Assembly (NCBI GenBank): GCA_030590405.1
Contig: JAUUYO010000002.1
Coordinates: 1-32,212, forward strand
DNA: 32,212 bases
Direction: 5' to 3'
DNA from: Kangiellaceae bacterium
GTDB taxonomy: Bacteria > Pseudomonadota > Gammaproteobacteria > Enterobacterales > Kangiellaceae
Below are positions 30,790-32,212 of this stretch, piece after piece. Each line of letters opens with the position of its first letter. The stretch's first letter is position 1. The position numbers were made by a program, and so were the translations under genes. A model generated the notes under the pieces. That model did not search any database. It had not been told where the DNA came from and was given only the letters and a program-made list of their open reading frames with translations.

Positions 30790-32212
30790 TTATTTAGATT
30801 TAACAAGCTTCAAAAAATCCTCCCACTGTAGAGGTTTACTTAAGTAGTAACCTTGAACCTGTTGGCAATGTAAATTTCGAAGGTAGTTTAATTGAGCCTC
30901 TGTTTCTACACCTTCTGCTACAATATTGAGTTCGTATAGTTTTGCTAGTGATGAAATGACATCTACCATAGAACGTTTTACGTTATCGTGCCGACCTATG
31001 TTATTTACAAAAGAACGGTCTATTTTTAACGTATCGACTGGGTAGTTGGATAATTGATTAAACGCAGTATACCCCGTTCCAAAATCATCCAGAGACAATC
31101 GAACTCCTAATTCTTTTAACTTTTTCAACGTTGTAATGCTTTTTGAGCCATGCCCAACCAGGCTAGTCTCTGTAATTTCCAATTCAATTAAACTTGAATC
31201 TACATTGTATTTTTTTAGCAAGAAGCTTAATTTATCAACAATGCTTGGATTAATTAGTTCTTTTGCTGAAATATTAATACAGAACAGAAGTGGTTGAACG
31301 ATGTTTATTTGCGCCATGTAAAGTATTTTTTGTAATGCTTTTTCAATAACAAGTAGATCAATATCATAAATTAGCCCACAGCGTTCGGCTATTGGGATGT
31401 ATTTATCCGGACCAACGCCTTCTAAATCTGGCGACGCGCTACGAATGAGTACCTCAACACCAGTCATTTTAAGGGTGTCAGTACAATATATGGGCATAAA
31501 TACCAAATAGAATTGATCATTAGCCAAAGCTTGTTGCAAACCTCGCTCAATATTTTTATCTGAACTTAACTCCAATGCTATTTCAGCATTAAAAAATTGA
31601 TAGCGTTTTTTTCCTTCTTTTTTCGCCTTATACATAGCAGCGTCAGCATTTTTCATTAACATTTCAGTGGTATCACCATCAGTTCCAGCCATGGCTATGC
31701 CAATACTGGCATTAATATTTAATATTAAATTGTCAACCTTATAAGATTCACTCAATGAGTTGAGTAAACGCTCAACAATAGTTTCGACGTTTTTAACTTG
31801 ATTCACATTGGTCAAGACCAAGGAAAATTCATCTCCAGCTATTCGTGCTACGTTAAATGATTCATCCAGGCAGGCTAAAACATCGTTTGTTCTTACCACT
31901 TGCATCATACGTTCACTTGTCTTTTTCAATATCTCATCGCCGATATCATGACCATAACTGTCATTAATGCGTTTAAAATCATCCAAATCAATATATAACA
32001 GTGCTAAATTTGTCTTTCGCTGGATGGCTTCAGGAATTTCCTTATCAAGCCATTTTGTAAAACTTCGACGGTTCAAAATCCCCGTTAAATAATCTTCGCC
32101 TGCTTCTTTTGCCAAGGCTGCTTTTTGTTTGTTGAGCAGTGATGCAAAACTGGTATGAAAAATAATCGTTAATAGAAGGCCAAGTGATAAGCGCGCAACA
32201 ATAACCACATCC
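30790..32212 (-). CDS. GGDEF-EAL cyclic-di-GMP protein, 5' end outside window
   Basis: The frame is open to the window edge, so the N terminus is missing. About 473 residues are visible: the end of a membrane segment (LSLGLLLTIIFHTSFASLL), a GGDEF domain (about 38-205) and an EAL domain (about 220-470). The signature reads AGDEF (about 124-128), a variant found in active diguanylate cyclases, and an RxxD stands upstream (RTND). The EAL side keeps its catalytic residues: EVLIR in place of EALIR, NISAKE, ELEITE, LDDFGTGY, KIDRSFV, AEGVE and QGYYLSKPL. Both synthesis and hydrolysis of c-di-GMP are therefore possible. It is likely an inner-membrane sensor; the sensing domain is not visible. The GTG at 32208 is unlikely to be the real start. 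Confidence 0.93.
   Translation of the reverse strand, partial: DVVIVARLSLGLLLTIIFHTSFASLLNKQKAALAKEAGEDYLTGILNRRSFTKWLDKEIPEAIQRKTNLALLYIDLDDFKRINDSYGHDIGDEILKKTSERMMQVVRTNDVLACLDESFNVARIAGDEFSLVLTNVNQVKNVETIVERLLNSLSESYKVDNLILNINASIGIAMAGTDGDTTEMLMKNADAAMYKAKKEGKKRYQFFNAEIALELSSDKNIERGLQQALANDQFYLVFMPIYCTDTLKMTGVEVLIRSASPDLEGVGPDKYIPIAERCGLIYDIDLLVIEKALQKILYMAQINIVQPLLFCINISAKELINPSIVDKLSFLLKKYNVDSSLIELEITETSLVGHGSKSITTLKKLKELGVRLSLDDFGTGYTAFNQLSNYPVDTLKIDRSFVNNIGRHDNVKRSMVDVISSLAKLYELNIVAEGVETEAQLNYLRNLHCQQVQGYYLSKPLQWEDFLKLVKSK

Overview
The window looks like chromosomal DNA of a moderately AT-rich gammaproteobacterium. The strongest evidence is the minus-strand run mreC-mreD-maf-rng-yhdP-nitrilase-tldD-darP-pmbA (25106 down to 12990), an arrangement typical of Gammaproteobacteria, followed upstream by a pqi (MCE lipid-transport) operon. 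A marine or aquatic lineage such as Kangiellaceae or relatives would fit, but genus level is a guess.

Layout. (a) 1-2731: an AT-rich, loosely packed stretch with the end of a response-regulator receiver protein, a TrmB-type regulator, a small STAS/SpoIIAA-like protein and a small HTH protein; it reads as accessory DNA. (b) 2732-9211, minus strand: the most unusual region. A 1246-residue secreted multicopper oxidase is followed by a three-domain copper protein (SCO thioredoxin fold + cytochrome c + PCu(A)C) and by a cyclophilin fused to a DsbA-like thioredoxin domain. Together they look like a dedicated exported oxidase with its own copper-loading, electron-transfer and folding helpers, reminiscent of Mn(II)-oxidase loci of the mofABC type. 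The 522-bp region upstream carries an array of TGTCAC/GTGACA sites on a 10-bp period. (c) 9734-12962: a SufS/CsdA-type PLP enzyme, a divergent DecR-like Lrp/AsnC regulator and a putative outer-membrane barrel protein. (d) 12990-25106: the cell-shape, RNA-processing, lipid-transport and TldD/PmbA protease cluster. mreC appears to use a rare AUU start codon, and mreB is not next to mreC. (e) 25302-28865: pqiA split into two genes, then pqiB and pqiC, all overlapping. (f) 28866-32212: a small secreted protein with an unusual inverted-repeat leader, a GNAT-like acetyltransferase and a membrane GGDEF-EAL protein cut by the window end.

No rRNA, tRNA, CRISPR array, transposase or complete insertion sequence was seen. 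All assignments come from reading motifs and gene order; no database search was possible.
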